Positions 1 to 11,700 of a stretch of DNA of 52,635 bases are shown here, piece by piece (position 1 is the stretch's first letter; each line of letters begins with the position of its first letter). The notes under the pieces were generated by a model. The model saw only the letters and a program-made list of their open reading frames with translations, was not told the DNA's origin and did no database searches. The position numbers and the translations under genes were made by a program. The DNA is from Rodentolepis nana (lineage: Eukaryota; Platyhelminthes; Cestoda; Cyclophyllidea; Hymenolepididae): NCBI GenBank assembly GCA_900617975.1, contig UZAE01000028.1, forward strand, positions 1 to 52,635, read 5' to 3'.

Positions 1-35
1 GTGCACCACGTGGAGGTAAGTCTATCACACACCCC
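1..35 (-). mobile_element. SINE-like repeat, 5' end only (cut by window edge)
   Basis: Reverse complement of the 5' end of the repeat seen in full at 3313, 18487, 36537 and 51619. It carries the CACGTGG segment followed by the GGTAAGT stretch (antisense view) and stops at the CCCC that marks the element's 5' end. The rest lies outside the window. The match is short but very close to the other copies. Confidence 0.75.
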
Positions 36-994
36 AGTAAACTGGAAATAATTATTACTAAGTTGGTAATGAAGTCAGGATATCATGGTGAAAAACTTTA
101 CTTGAAACAGGGAGTATTGGGATGCTTATATTCGCAAAAGATGAATTCATCACCTTTCGGCTTTCACAATTTGTCTCCTAGTTTCATAATTGCGTTTATC
201 CTTATGATTTAACCCATGGGTGTCATGCCACCTCCATATATCTGTAGTTATTTGTGGAAAAATGAGGTAGACACGAATATAAGTTGTATAATTAACATAA
301 TGCACCTCACTACAGTTTAAAAGCATCGAAATGTTGGTAAAATTGCTCTTCTCTAAGTTAATTTTCCAGGTAGGTTGATCTGCATCGAAATTGTCATACT
401 TTTAAAGCACTTTTCAATGGAACAATTCTTTAGTCATATCTACACCCTAGAACTTTAAGCATGGCTTATTAAATAAACCTTAGGCTAGATATTGTTTGGA
501 GACCATTATAACCTGTTTGGTCATTTTCATACTTATTGTCTACGTACTTCAAAACTTGTTTAAGGATGGATTAATTATAGGCAGAACATTGAGAGGTATT
601 GAGGAGGTAAACTCGAGATTTCAAATAGTTATGCTTGATTTACCTTGATTTTACCGCAGGGTATTTTTCTGGATCAGTTTGACTTTCACCATTACCCTAG
701 CTTTTCGCTCAATTTCACTTTATTGGAATTCTAGAAACGCGGCACAAACTTTATGATGTTATTCCTCACATTCTTTGAATGTTTTAACAATGGGGCCAAT
801 GCTCCTAACTCAACCAAAGTCTATCTTCCACCCATAGGATGTCCAAGTTTCTAAAATATTACAGGGAAAAAAGTATTCATATCCTATGTCAGTGGCTTCC
901 TAGTAATTTATCTACTACCATAATCTTATCACTTTGCTCATTTCATTCCGCAGCTAATGTTGCATTCATTTAACGCTTTGTTGTCTTAACGTAG
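36..994. other. Non-coding: probable intron of the methyltransferase gene
   Basis: No convincing coding exon was found on either strand. Because 995 is a splice acceptor, this stretch is most simply the last intron (and possibly undetected upstream exons) of the FtsJ-type gene. I looked for the family's SDMAPN-type motif here and did not see it. Confidence 0.4.
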
Positions 995-1243
995 TTGGCT
1001 CTACACGTCTCCAAACCTGGCGCCAGCTTGCTCGTGAAGCTCTGGGATTGTCAAGAAGTAAACGAATTCAAGCTCCTCCTGGAACGTTTTTACAAGGGTC
1101 CCTGGGATACTAATAGTGGTCCTACCGCCGCTTCCTCTCCTGCTGTTCGGGTTCTTAAACCACCTGCCAGTCGTAAGGACTCCGCAGAGATCTACATATG
1201 TGCCAGGGGATTTTGTCTTTCACCACCTCCGATTAATAAATAG
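995..1243 (+). CDS. Last exon of FtsJ/RrmJ-family rRNA 2'-O-methyltransferase (MRM2/FTSJ2-like)
   Basis: The exon encodes about 82 residues and begins at a splice acceptor (TTAACGTAG, AG at 993-994), so the gene continues upstream, largely outside the window. The start of the exon resembles the FtsJ segment 'lkPGg.lLvK': KPGASLLVK, whose Lys is the expected catalytic lysine. The later ASRKDSAEIYICARGF matches the family's 'aSR.eSsEvY...gf' ending, with Glu as the fourth member of the K-D-K-E tetrad. Between them is a loop (residues about 33-55) rich in Pro, Ser and Thr that is longer than in bacterial RrmJ. The family uses S-adenosylmethionine to methylate a ribose in large-subunit rRNA; the mitochondrial assignment is an inference. 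The stop TAG directly follows AATAAA (1235-1240), so the last codons overlap a possible polyadenylation signal. A tRNA- or mRNA-cap-type FtsJ paralog is not excluded. Confidence 0.65.
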   Translation: MALHVSKPGASLLVKLWDCQEVNEFKLLLERFYKGPWDTNSGPTAASSPAVRVLKPPASRKDSAEIYICARGFCLSPPPINK

Positions 1244-3300
1244 ACTGCTTTCTATTATTAAATCGGTTTTTATTTGCTTTATAAGTGATATATGAGGTTG
1301 GATTGTTTGTAATTTAAATCTTGGAATTGAATTAAGTGGAATATTAGGCCCAACGATCGCTTAATTACAAAATGGATATCGTCCAATTTTGTACACTTCT
1401 TGTTCTGCGAATATTTTTGGCGGATAAAAGTTCGTATCGGAAGCGAAAATCGGTTGAAAACGCGAGGCGTGAATTAAATTTTCGGGTTTATTGTTCTTTC
1501 AAGTCGTTAGTTCAAAACTATTCTAATCGTGGTCATTTTCTGCTTTTAAATAATTTTCATTCTGTTCCTGTTGACTTTGGAAATACGTTTGCTTTGAAGT
1601 GGCACTAATTGCGATCTCCAGATTTGCTAAGTTTTGCGTCCTGTCCCAAATAAATTCCACTTTTCTATGATCTGTTTGTTAAAGGGACTCTCAGGAATTG
1701 TTTAAATTTATGCTAATCATATGCTGTGTTTGTTTCATTCCTTTATTTTAGTTAAAATAACCACTCATGTAGAATTATTTTCCAGGCGTACCAACCTTCA
1801 GCATGATTTGTGTTCTCGAATATTCACACGATTTATTGATTTGTTGTGTGTTGCGTAGCCACTGCGCGTTTTTGAATGATAAAATAGAGATGGATTATTC
1901 TTAATTATAATTAATTTACAATTTTATGCTTATTTTACTTCTCATTGTTTATTTATGTGTTAACATTACTCTTAAACATTTTTTCCTTTATCAATTAGTT
2001 CCAATTATTACTTATTTACATAAAATTTACAAGCATTTTCTTAAATCGAGATTTGGTGGATTATTAATTTACTAAATAATTTGTTATTTTTGGATTCGTT
2101 TCTCCTCCTTATTGATAAAGGTGAGTTGTTTTATTTGCATCAGTGGCTATTTAGAAGCCCGAATTAAATTCCACACATTCTATTCGCGCGTTCTAGGGCC
2201 GAGGAACATTTTTTGAAATTATACTAGAAATACCATTAAGTGGGGTTTGGAAGGCTTGCATTCTCCAAATAAATTTCCCTAAATCTTCCTATTTATATTT
2301 GGTGCTGAGAATACCTTTCGTAGTATTATTATAACATGGTCCTCATTAGTGTTCACTTTTTCACTGCTGGAAAGCAATTCAAATGGCGTAGGGAAATTGA
2401 AATAGAGAACGATGGGAGAGGAGGGAGCATAAAGGCTCATTTTTTGATTTTAGGTTGCAGGCTATTCACTTAACTGGGAGTTCAATGGTTTAGTTTAAAG
2501 CTCCTAATTCTTCTCCACAGTCTCCAGTTTTATTATTAATCAATCGTTTAATTACTTACTTACTTATTGCGTTACAAAGTTGGCAAGGGTATTATTTTAA
2601 CCAGTTTACACTAACACAACGCAGCAAATCTCACGGATTAAGGTTCATTTTGGGAAATAACTATTTCCTTTATTTGAATGCTCTTGCATTGTCTCTATCT
2701 GCCAACTTCGGTTCATTTTCCCAGCTGAAATATCCAACATACTAATGGCTCGTCGGTGTTGAACGTGGATGCTGCATTTCTTGGTCTTGATTTCTCTATA
2801 TATGAATAAGTATGCAAAGAGTATCGAGAATTGGGGGGGGGGGGGGTTCGTGATTTTGGGTAAACGAGACTACCTATGTCTTTATTCTTTACCATTTCAT
2901 GTCTCCCACCTTGCCACTTTTTGCTTGAATCTGTTCAACATAATGATCGCAATTGAATTTGTCATTAAATCTTACACTTTGCACATCCTTTCCACTACCA
3001 TAAATTTAAATATTCCTCGACTGCATTTATTTCATCTCTTGGTGTTTAAAATACATTTATGAATATTTTAGAAGACTAAAATTTTCTTATGACCCTGACT
3101 GGACGCTCACTTTTGCTTTGTGAATCATTGAGGGATAAAATGTTTGAACATTTTCAGAACAAGTAAAAGCACTTTTGACGAACACCAAGGTGAGCTTGAT
3201 CTATTGACAGCAATGAAAACACAACAGATGCGAAAAATTCTTGCAGCCTGAATGCCAATCAACAAACTATGATGATTGATTGTTTATTTTCAACAACTTA
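1244..3300. other. Intergenic, no gene seen
   Basis: AT-rich sequence downstream of the methyltransferase exon. A 78-codon open frame at 1372-1608 has no recognisable domain or splice context and I do not call it. A run of 14 G lies at 2833-2846. An AATAAA at about 1649 is a second candidate poly(A) signal for the upstream gene. Confidence 0.5.
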
Positions 3301-3312
3301 TATTTTAGTTAG
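3301..3312 (+). repeat. Target-site duplication, left copy
   Basis: TATTTTAGTTAG here is repeated exactly at 3630-3641, immediately bracketing the SINE-like element. Confidence 0.85.
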
Positions 3313-3629
3313 GGTGTGTGCGATAGACTTAACTCCACATGGTGCACCCTGGGCAACGTATACTCATACGGCAAAAAAGTCTATTTACCGGCAGTTGACT
3401 TCTGATTTCGAACTACCATGACCCGACTGTATGTCATAGTCGACCACTTCCATAGTACTCACCTCACTTCTTTTTCTACCTTTTCTACCTTCGTCTTTGA
3501 AACACTCTTCTGTTCCCCTCCCCTCTCGACTTTTTTTTCACTTTGATGTTCCTTCCCCTTTGTGAAGCCTGTAGTCAACTAAAGGGCTAATGATAATCAT
3601 CAAAACGCCTGCTATTTGATATAAATAAA
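3313..3629 (+). mobile_element. SINE-like retroelement, full copy
   Basis: About 317 bp. The 5' head starts GGTGTGTGCGATAGACTT, then a CACATGGTGCACCCTGGG block. A middle part contains a CGGCAGTTGACTTCTGA stretch with a degenerate GATTTCGAACTACC that resembles a tRNA-type B box. A pyrimidine-rich section follows, then the 3' tail 'AGTCAACTAAAGGGCTAATG...' ending in ATAAATAAAT. It is flanked by a perfect 12-bp target-site duplication. The tail is shared with the LINE fragment near 47700. No protein is encoded. The tRNA origin is only a possibility. Confidence 0.88.
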
Positions 3630-4357
3630 TATTTTAGTTAGTGGCTATTCTCATCACCGACTTCCTCCTCACATCACTGTTACTGGGTAAATCTCTATAA
3701 AAAGGACTAAATTTAATCGTCAAGTTTTAATGAAAAGGTTGCCTTAACATGGTTGAGATCGGTGGAGATTTGAGGCAATCTCAACAAACCAATTGGTTCG
3801 CGGTCTTTTCTTTTATCATCTTGGTTTCCCCAAAACAAACGTCGTACAACTCTATTTTTATGACTATGTCCATATCTATGTTGTTGGTTATGTCGACATG
3901 CGGATGCGATAGAAAGTACTTTTATTGTTTAAGAATCGCGCGATATTCGCGTGCTTTTCCCTACATTACTAACGGCGCAAGAGCTCACGCTAATGATAAG
4001 GAAAAGAGTTGAATGCAGTCTCTGCTTTTGGCCAAGGAAGCAATAAACTTCTGACTTGAGCACTACCCCACTTGAAAATACTTAAAGAGACTGGAGCCGT
4101 AATATTGTAGCTTAATATTTCAACTGTTGTATATGTTATGGACAATTTTTTTCATTATAGTGAACTGAAATTGGAATTCTTCAAAAGTATAATATATATA
4201 GGGTAGCGTTGGCAAATCCTATTTAATTCTAGTTTGGAATATTAGGGAACAGTAGATATGCCAATTGCTGACATTTTAATTGAATAGCTCAAATTAAATT
4301 TGGAGTATTGATTTGTTCTTTAAAATGCTTTAGTGAATTCATCTATGGTAAGAGAAC
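3630..4357. other. Intergenic, no gene seen
   Basis: Begins with the right copy of the 12-bp target-site duplication (3630-3641). An 87-codon open frame at 3749-4012 shows no recognisable domain. Otherwise AT-rich sequence up to the mariner. Confidence 0.45.
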
Positions 4358-4359
4358 TA

Positions 4360-5645
4360 TTAGGTTGGCAACTAAGTCATTGGCGATTTCAAATAAGAAG
4401 GCAAATTAGGAATTTTTGTTTAAAAATATAACTTTATTCAATTAGATATTGGCCGTTCTTGTCGATAACTTTTTTCCATCGTTCTGGCAGAGTAAAAATT
4501 CCCCGTTCGTAAAATGTCCGGTCTTTGCTATTAAAAAACTGAATTAGGTGTGATCCGACATCATCCGCATTGTTAAAAATTTTACCATTTAAAGAGTTTT
4601 GCATGGAACGAAACAAATGGTAATCCGAAGGCGCAAGGTCAGGGCTATATGGTGGGTGTGACAAAACATCCCAACCCAGTTCCAATAATTTTTGCCTAGT
4701 AACCAAAGATGTGTGGGGCCTTGCGTTACCATGATGGAAAACAACACCCTTCCGATTTGATAATGCCGGCCGCTTATCTTCAATTCCATCCTTCAGTTTT
4801 TCGAGTTCTTCAACATACACATTTGAATTTATCGTTTGGTTCTGCGGCATGAGTTCAAAATACAAAATTCCTTTGTGATCCCACCACACTGACAGCATAA
4901 TCTTTTTTGGTGATTCTCTGCTTTTGATACTGTTTGGGCTGGTTGATCTTGCTTCACCCATGATCTCTTGCGAGTAACATTGTTATAAACTATCCACTTT
5001 TCGTCGCCAGTAACTAGGTTCTTCAGAAATGGATCATTCTCATTGCGTTTCAGTAGCGGCGAATCACAGATGCTAATCCGTTGCGTCAAATGAATTGCCT
5101 TTAACTGGAGAGGGATCCATAAATCAAGTTTCTTGACATAACCAAGGGTTTTTAATTTTTTTTCAATGCATGTATGCGACACATTGAGCTTCTCTGCAAT
5201 ATCTCGTGTTGTGCTGTGACGATTTGAATCGATAATGGCCTTGATATGGGTTTCATCCACTTCGACTGGGCGGCCAGATCGTTGTGAATTTTTCAGTGAA
5301 AAATCACCGGAACGAAATCTTTCAAACCAATTTCGACACTGCCTTTCTTTTAAGGCTTCATCTCCATATACGGCACATAACTTCTTTTGTGCTTGCGATG
5401 CGTTCTTGCCTTTTCGGAAGTAATACAATAAAATGTGTCGGAAGTGCACGTCCTGTTCTTTCATTTTTAAATTGGGATAAAAGCAAAACTAAAGAACGAA
5501 ACAAAAAATTTTTTACTAATTAACCTAGAAGCCCATACAGTAAGAAAAAAATATAGGTTAGATGCTCTGGTCACGTTAACAGAACAAAAGAAAGTATAGA
5601 GTGAATCCGTCAACAAAAACGGCAATGACTTGGTTGCCAACCCAA
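4360..5645 (-). mobile_element. Mariner transposon copy 1 (mellifera-like), inactive
   Basis: A 1286-bp element with terminal inverted repeats: TTAGGTTGGCAACTAAGTCA at the left end and, read inward from the right end, TTGGGTTGGCAACCAAGTCA. A TA dinucleotide at each edge (4358-4359 and 5646-5647) is the expected target duplication. It carries one transposase gene on the minus strand. The length and TTGGGTTGGCAAC-type ends are typical of the mellifera subfamily of mariners. A close relative lies in the opposite orientation at 43120-44416. Confidence 0.95.
4434..5464 (-). pseudogene. Mariner transposase, frameshifted
   Basis: The reading frame starts with an ATG at 5464 and ends at 4434. The N-terminal third has the paired helix-turn-helix of mariner (RHILLYYFRKGKNASQA, then the SGRPVEVDE linker and a second helix-turn-helix with HSTTRDIAEKL). 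The catalytic part shows the first Asp in VTGDEKWIVYNN and the third in YSPDLAPSDYHLF, so the family is DD34D. The second Asp is lost: the motif reads HHGNARPH. A frameshift near 4905-4925 separates the N- and C-terminal frames. With a frameshift and a missing catalytic residue it cannot encode active enzyme. C-terminal WxxxID-type ending KKVIDKNGQYLIE is intact. Confidence 0.93.
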
Positions 5646-5647
5646 TA

Positions 5648-8471
5648 TTATCTTCACTTTGGCAATGTTTAATTCAAATTTTTGTGCATAATAATACGAT
5701 TTTTCTGAGGTGAAATGAAGTATTTGGACAAGGATAGATGTCTCAAGAACCGATTAATTAACATGTCTCCAACGCAACCGCTGAAGGAGTGGAATTAGGT
5801 GGGTGTATCACACGCGTTAGTGTATTAATGGCCCATCACACACAAGAGCCCGTATTGTTTTTATATCGTTCCTTATGCAAGGAATAGAGTGAAGTTAGTG
5901 CGACCGTAAAGTGGTCAATAAGGAAGGTGGAATGTGTTAAAATGAAGTATTGGTATAATAAATGTGATCGCATAATAGTGGAATGAATAGTTAATCGAAT
6001 TAGTCTGACGGGCTATAGCATGAAATGGATTTCGTTATTTTTGAGATAATGGACTGTGTGGGAATAAGTCGATTGGCAAGCACCGACTAAAAGTATTGAA
6101 AATAGCAGAGATATCGAAAACTTTCAATGATTATCGGTTTATGATAGATGGCTTTGATTATTCCACACAAGGTGAAACATTTAGGTGAAAAAAACAGAAA
6201 TTTCGGACGTTTAGCCGAGGCCTATTTGCGTAGCATCCGTGAAAGTACCTAGAAAATTATTAAAAAAAGTATTCGTTGGTTCTATTTTCCGTAGTATTTA
6301 AAATATATTTATATAGTTGTGGTATTTCAGTTAAAATAATGACGTTGTGTAGACACAGTATCCTAATAAAATTGAAATAAAAACATGACTCTCAATAAAT
6401 AATAAAACCTTTAAGGAAATTTTTACTTATTAGCTTTTAATTGAAGTCAAACGAGCATTTTGCTGTCAAAATTTAAAATACTTTTTAATTTCATTTTGTT
6501 CTCATTTCTTGCATTAAATTAACACTGCACTGCAATTAATGGATATGAAGTTGTAAAAATATTTTATTTAAAATATATTTCAAATTCCAACCTAACTAAA
6601 AAGATATTAGCATGATTGTTACAGTTCGTTTGCAACAAAACAATTTTAATGATATTTTTGCAACAGAATTCCGCGAAACGAAATGCCGCTTTGATCCTTC
6701 ATTAATAAGTGGGAACTTTCTGTTATATTGCTACTAAAATGAGACTATGTCGGCTTTAGGATTGAGGTATAAATTCGATCGAATAACGCTCGAAATCGAT
6801 GACGTATGAGATTGCCGATGCGTCATTAACATAGGTAATTTAATTTTCATTTCTGACTTTATTCGAACTAATCACCAAGAATGCCTATTAAATACCGTAA
6901 TGAATTTTTTACCATCGTTCCACTTGGAAGACAGTCATTGGTGAGTTACGTCTGAGCAATTACTATTGAGCAGTTAAAAAACTGAATAACTTTAAATCAC
7001 CGAGTAGTATTAGAAAGCAAGAAGTAATAAATTATTGCAGTACGTGGTGAACGAAGGACTGAATGGAAGTAAATAATTTAATGATTATTAGGAGTTATAG
7101 CTTATTTGAACTATTGAGGTGCCAACTTTTTCATAAATTGCAAAATTTGACTTTTTATGTTCAAATATAAAAACTACCTATTCAGTGTTTGTGCTTTAGG
7201 GAAGCCAATCGATTTAAATACATAATTGGTCATGCATGCTCATTTGAGTTGATGTATTTTTACAATCATGAAACGAGTAAATGCTCTCTGACCTGATTGA
7301 AGTCACAGGAGTTCGGTAACTAAGTGACAGATGCCTTAGCCAATCAGATAAATCTTTTGCCAAACACTTTTATCAACCCCCCCCCCCCTAACGTCATCTA
7401 ATGGATCGCCTTTACGCCATGAACGCACTTAAGTGCTTATTCCCTCTTGTTGACTTATTTGGCTCAGACGATGACACTTTAGTTAATGAAGCAGTGGTGC
7501 GAGTCATACTTCCATTTTTCCAGGCCCTTAAGATTCTGAGAGGTATCAGTATATCTGACCAAAATATGGAAAAAAACAAAACACACACTGGAGCATGTGC
7601 ATACTTTTCACTCGGACTAACCTTCGTTATACGGTCCACAACAATGCCAAACTCCATTAAAAATGCATGTTTATGAAGAATCCATCATTTTTCCAGTTAC
7701 CTAACTAGTTTTAATCTTTATAAGAGAGATGTGCATTAATACCTGTAAAATTCACAAATTTTAGCTCTCCAGAGCATACAGGGTATTGGCAAACCTAGTA
7801 ACCAATGAATAACTCAATTTATAGTTCATGTAAAGGCAAATTTTTCGAATCATCACGAATCACAATTAAAGGTTTGTCTTTCGTGAAATTTTGGAAACCT
7901 ATTTGTTGCTTTCACATGTCTCCCTTCCGAAAAACTTAAATTTGTAACCAATTTCACTCACACAATATCCACCCATGGCTATCAAACCAGGAACTTCTGG
8001 CTTCGTTGACGAAAACGTTCACTTAACAATGGTTAGTAAAATATTACGCAGATTCCTTCTCCTAATCATTCAATTAAACTAAAGGTGTAAAAATATGGAA
8101 GAAGTATTTAAGGGATGATTTGATATATTTACCACCGTTAATGGAGAAAGCCAATTGCACTCAAGTGGGACTTATTGAATCGAGTAGCATCACATTAAAC
8201 GAGTGACCAAATTTAAGCTTTAACCAAACAAACCAAACTCACAAATGGCGTAAAGTACACTTAAACAGTCATTCAAATGCTCGGACAAAGAACTCGGTTA
8301 ATGAAGAGAGTTGGAAATGCTTATAGGATATTTAGACAATATGCGATGAATTGGGGAACGAAATTTATGCGTAATGAGTAAAATATTTTGTAATAAGTAG
8401 ATGAGGTAGGGTGAGAAATGCTTATGTGGGGGGGGGGGGGGAATGCTAACATGTATATGAAAGAGTTTACA
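5648..8471. other. Intergenic between mariner and NDRG 3' end
   Basis: AT-rich, no confident gene. Holds a run of 12 C (7377-7388), directly followed by a 91-codon plus-strand open frame (7401-7676) described separately, and a run of 14 G (8428-8441) just past the NDRG stop codon. The 3' UTR of the NDRG gene should lie in the last few hundred bases, but I see no clean AATAAA on the minus strand close to the stop. Confidence 0.4.
7401..7676 (+). other. Uncertain 91-codon open frame
   Basis: Starts with ATG shortly after a C-homopolymer. The first 45 residues have a regular hydrophobic pattern (LKCLFPLVDLFGSDDDTLVN...VVRVILPFF) that would suit a helical repeat, but no family is recognisable. 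An internal acceptor-like CATTTTTCCAG at about 7526 and a GTATCAG at about 7543 could instead bound a micro-exon. No neighbouring exon was found, so it may be chance. Confidence 0.15.
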
Positions 8472-8746
8472 TTAAGAGGATGGTTTAATTGAACTGAGAG
8501 CTGCCGGTCCTCGAGGCATGTCCAACTCAGCCATGGACATTTGTCGACGCACAAATGGTGGAGGCATGCGCTTCTGTTGCCCCATTGGTGGTGGGGAGTA
8601 TCTGCGGGTACCCTTTTGATCATTCGTTGTGCATTTGTCATTGCGAGAGTTCTCCAACTCCACTCCATCGTCAGGTAAGGAAGGCATAGGCGTAATTCCA
8701 CGAATCTTATAACCAGTATTAGCGGTGCTGCTGATGAGACAACTCA
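8472..8746 (-). CDS. NDRG-like gene, exon 13 (C-terminal tail and stop)
   Basis: Acceptor TTTTCTTACAG precedes 8746; it joins the phase-1 end of exon 12 as G|TG. It encodes about 90 residues and ends in TAA (8472-8474). The tail is low in predicted order: GTRRYSPPPMGQQKRMPPP, then FVRRQMSMAELDMPRG. It is basic and proline-rich, as are the phosphorylated C-termini of vertebrate NDRG proteins. GC is higher than in the flanks. An in-frame ATG at 8765 lies in the intron and is not needed as a start. Confidence 0.8.
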
Positions 8747-11700
8747 CTGTAAGAAAATATTGCATGGTTAGAGCAGCGTTTAGTAACTAGGTTATCACTC
8801 CCCTTTTACACTGTCTAATTGTGATCTAACGTGCTTATTACACTGCTTGCTGAAGACCTGGAATTTCAGTTATGATGAATGAATCATCTAAAGATTACTT
8901 TTAAATGCTTGAGGAAATATCCGTGCGGGTCGATATCTGTCATTCTGTTTAATTTTGTCCAGCATTTAGTACGTTTAGATATATCATGAAAAAACCATAT
9001 TTGAAGTTATTAGTGCACATAAAGGGGTTGACAAAGATTACTCCTCACCAACCACCTTTACTCTTTATTTAAAGCTCGAAGAAAGTGTCTATATGTAGAA
9101 GGAAAAAATGATATAACTGCTTTAATTACGAATTGTCTTGATGGTATACTATCCAACTAGTGAATACTTCTATGTTAAAAAATTTCACATACATTCTCTT
9201 CTATCTTATTTAAACATTAAAATTAAAAGTAAACCGAGATGCTTTGACGAACACCAATATCGGATCCATCTTTCTAAAAATGGACAAATGTTAGCAGGCG
9301 AATAGTGCTCATAATTAATATAGGTAAATCTTGTAAATTTGACTACTACGTAAGAGGGATGGCATTATAAATTTAACTACATAAAAGGGAGTTGAATATT
9401 GCTTTAGTAATTACAAGATCGCCTATCAATGTGCACAACCAGTAGCAATGGATATTTTGATAAATTAGAGCCTTACTACCGCTGCTACTAAGCTTCTACT
9501 TCCTATGGGATTGAAACTTCATGTCAGTTAACACGAGCATGTAGAAGAATAACTTGGTCACGCAATCACTCTCCGTATACTTGACCCTGTGGGAAGTATG
9601 CTTTCAAGCAGTTCTTCCTATTTTAAGGCCGCATAGGGTAACACAGTGCATCAATCAAACATTTAAATTTTATGACAGAAGCGAATTTAGAAATGAGGAG
9701 AGATTGATCACAAAGTCTCGTAGAAATCTGCATTCGATGGGATAGAAATTAAAATCAATGTATTATTATATCCCATTTACCTCTCCGATATATATTTTTC
9801 TAAAAAGTAGTGCGCAATCATTCTATACCTTAACTCATGTGACTTATACAGTCATTGAGTGGCTTCCGGAATAAGCCATCTTGAGTGAAAACGTGTCATT
9901 AAGAAAATATAACTGAGTTAAATAATTAAATAATTGCTATTTGCAAGACTAATGATTTATTTTGCATTTTTAAACTTACATTATTGTATACATTGTATTT
10001 ACTTCGATTTGCTTTTTGCAGCATTGTTAAATACGTTTCACTGTGCATACTTAGGGTTAAACTTAGGGGTTTTCGCTATTCCAGTGAGAAATTGAGCTTT
10101 CATCAATCTTAGCCAATAAACGAGCCTGTAGACCACATAACGGTAATAAGCAACATATTTAGTTCCATGAGTTATTGTATGCAAACTGAGTTTCCATATT
10201 AAACAAAATAGTTTTGAAAGTAAATCTCGAGGGAGACGCGAACGTATGTAAAAATGAATAGCCCAAGACTAATAAGGCCGCTTTTTAGATATATCTTGTT
10301 TGAAGATTAACAGTGGTGATTATCACCTGTTTAGTCTAAGCGAAGACGAAATACACTTCTCAGTCAGTGTATTAAAGCTCAATATTGTGAGTTGTGACTG
10401 AGCCGCATATTCAAGGGGATTTCGTTCCTGCTCTCTGACAAAAGACAAATCTGTTACTATTCTTTGCCATCATTGACTGATTAAAGAATTCCAAAATCGG
10501 TCAACTCTAGTTGCTTTCTATTAACAAGAAATTAAAGTCACAGTTAACGTGTCCCGTGCTACCGTCCTTCCGAAATTTAAGTTTCCAATGGTATGAAAAT
10601 GTATTTTCATGCTAGTAACGGGAAATTAAAAAAAACAAAAATTGTTTATTTTTATTCAACTAACTGCACGGCTTATTCTGATTGGCAAGTACTTTAAGGG
10701 TTCTTTATATTTTGGCAAAGTGCGAAATAAGAATGAAAACTTGTGTCTCTTTAATTGAATTTATGTGCGCTTCCAATGCGAACGTTTGCTGTTGTTACTA
10801 GTAGTTCAAAATACTTCTGGCAAAATATGACAGGATGTTTAAAATGTGTATCCATAGAAAAATGTTGGCGTTTAAATCATTTTTGGCAGGCTGTAAACTA
10901 CCGTCCAAATGAGTTAGTATTTTTTAAATTTTTCATAAATCTACATTAAATGAAAGCGAATAATGCACATTTTTTAAACACTTGTTTGAATTCTCTCTTC
11001 CCATATTTGCATGTGGTGAGATACAAAATTGAAACGTAACATTGAGCATTATATATCATGATGACGTCAAACAAAATGTTACTTTCAAAGCCAACATTTC
11101 ATTCAAAATAATATGTAATTTAAAATTTAGGGTTAAAGTGAGGAGAAAATGTTAGAAGCAGAGTAATGAAAATAAAATTTTACTCACCAAGCCCCAATCC
11201 TTGAAGGAAGTATCTCAAACTCTCCGCCACCTTTTCCGGCTAAAATACAACGTCACTTTTTTATTATTTCTTATGAATATTTTAAGGATGTAATGCATTC
11301 ATACTATAATGCATTATATTTATTCTGGCTTGTACATGACTGCACATTTATGAATTCAAAATAACATCTTCATTTTATTTAAGACAACTCAAATTCATGG
11401 GCTGAGCATTAGTTACTCAATGTGTCTTCGAAAGAGAAATTAGGGTGACGCTTCTCAAGAATCCATACAGAGATAATAAACTGATTAAGACAACATCTTT
11501 TACGAACCGAAAGGCCCGAACTCGAGATCGCCTGTTTCTCAACGGTGTCCCGAGTGGTTTAAGTAGCTGCTAATGAATACTCGTGGCCCTAAAGTAAAAT
11601 GATCAGCAAGCATGCGTGAAGCGATAGACGTCAAAAAATTGGTACTTTTCTTCAAAATTCAATTAACTGGCTGACCAAAAGAACTATATTAATCACACCA

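Noticed and set aside
1372..1608. 78-codon plus-strand open frame
   Set aside because: No domain, no splice context, AT-driven composition.
8747..8765. In-frame ATG upstream of NDRG exon 13 as a separate gene start
   Set aside because: It overlaps the polypyrimidine tract and acceptor, and the phase joins exon 12 perfectly.
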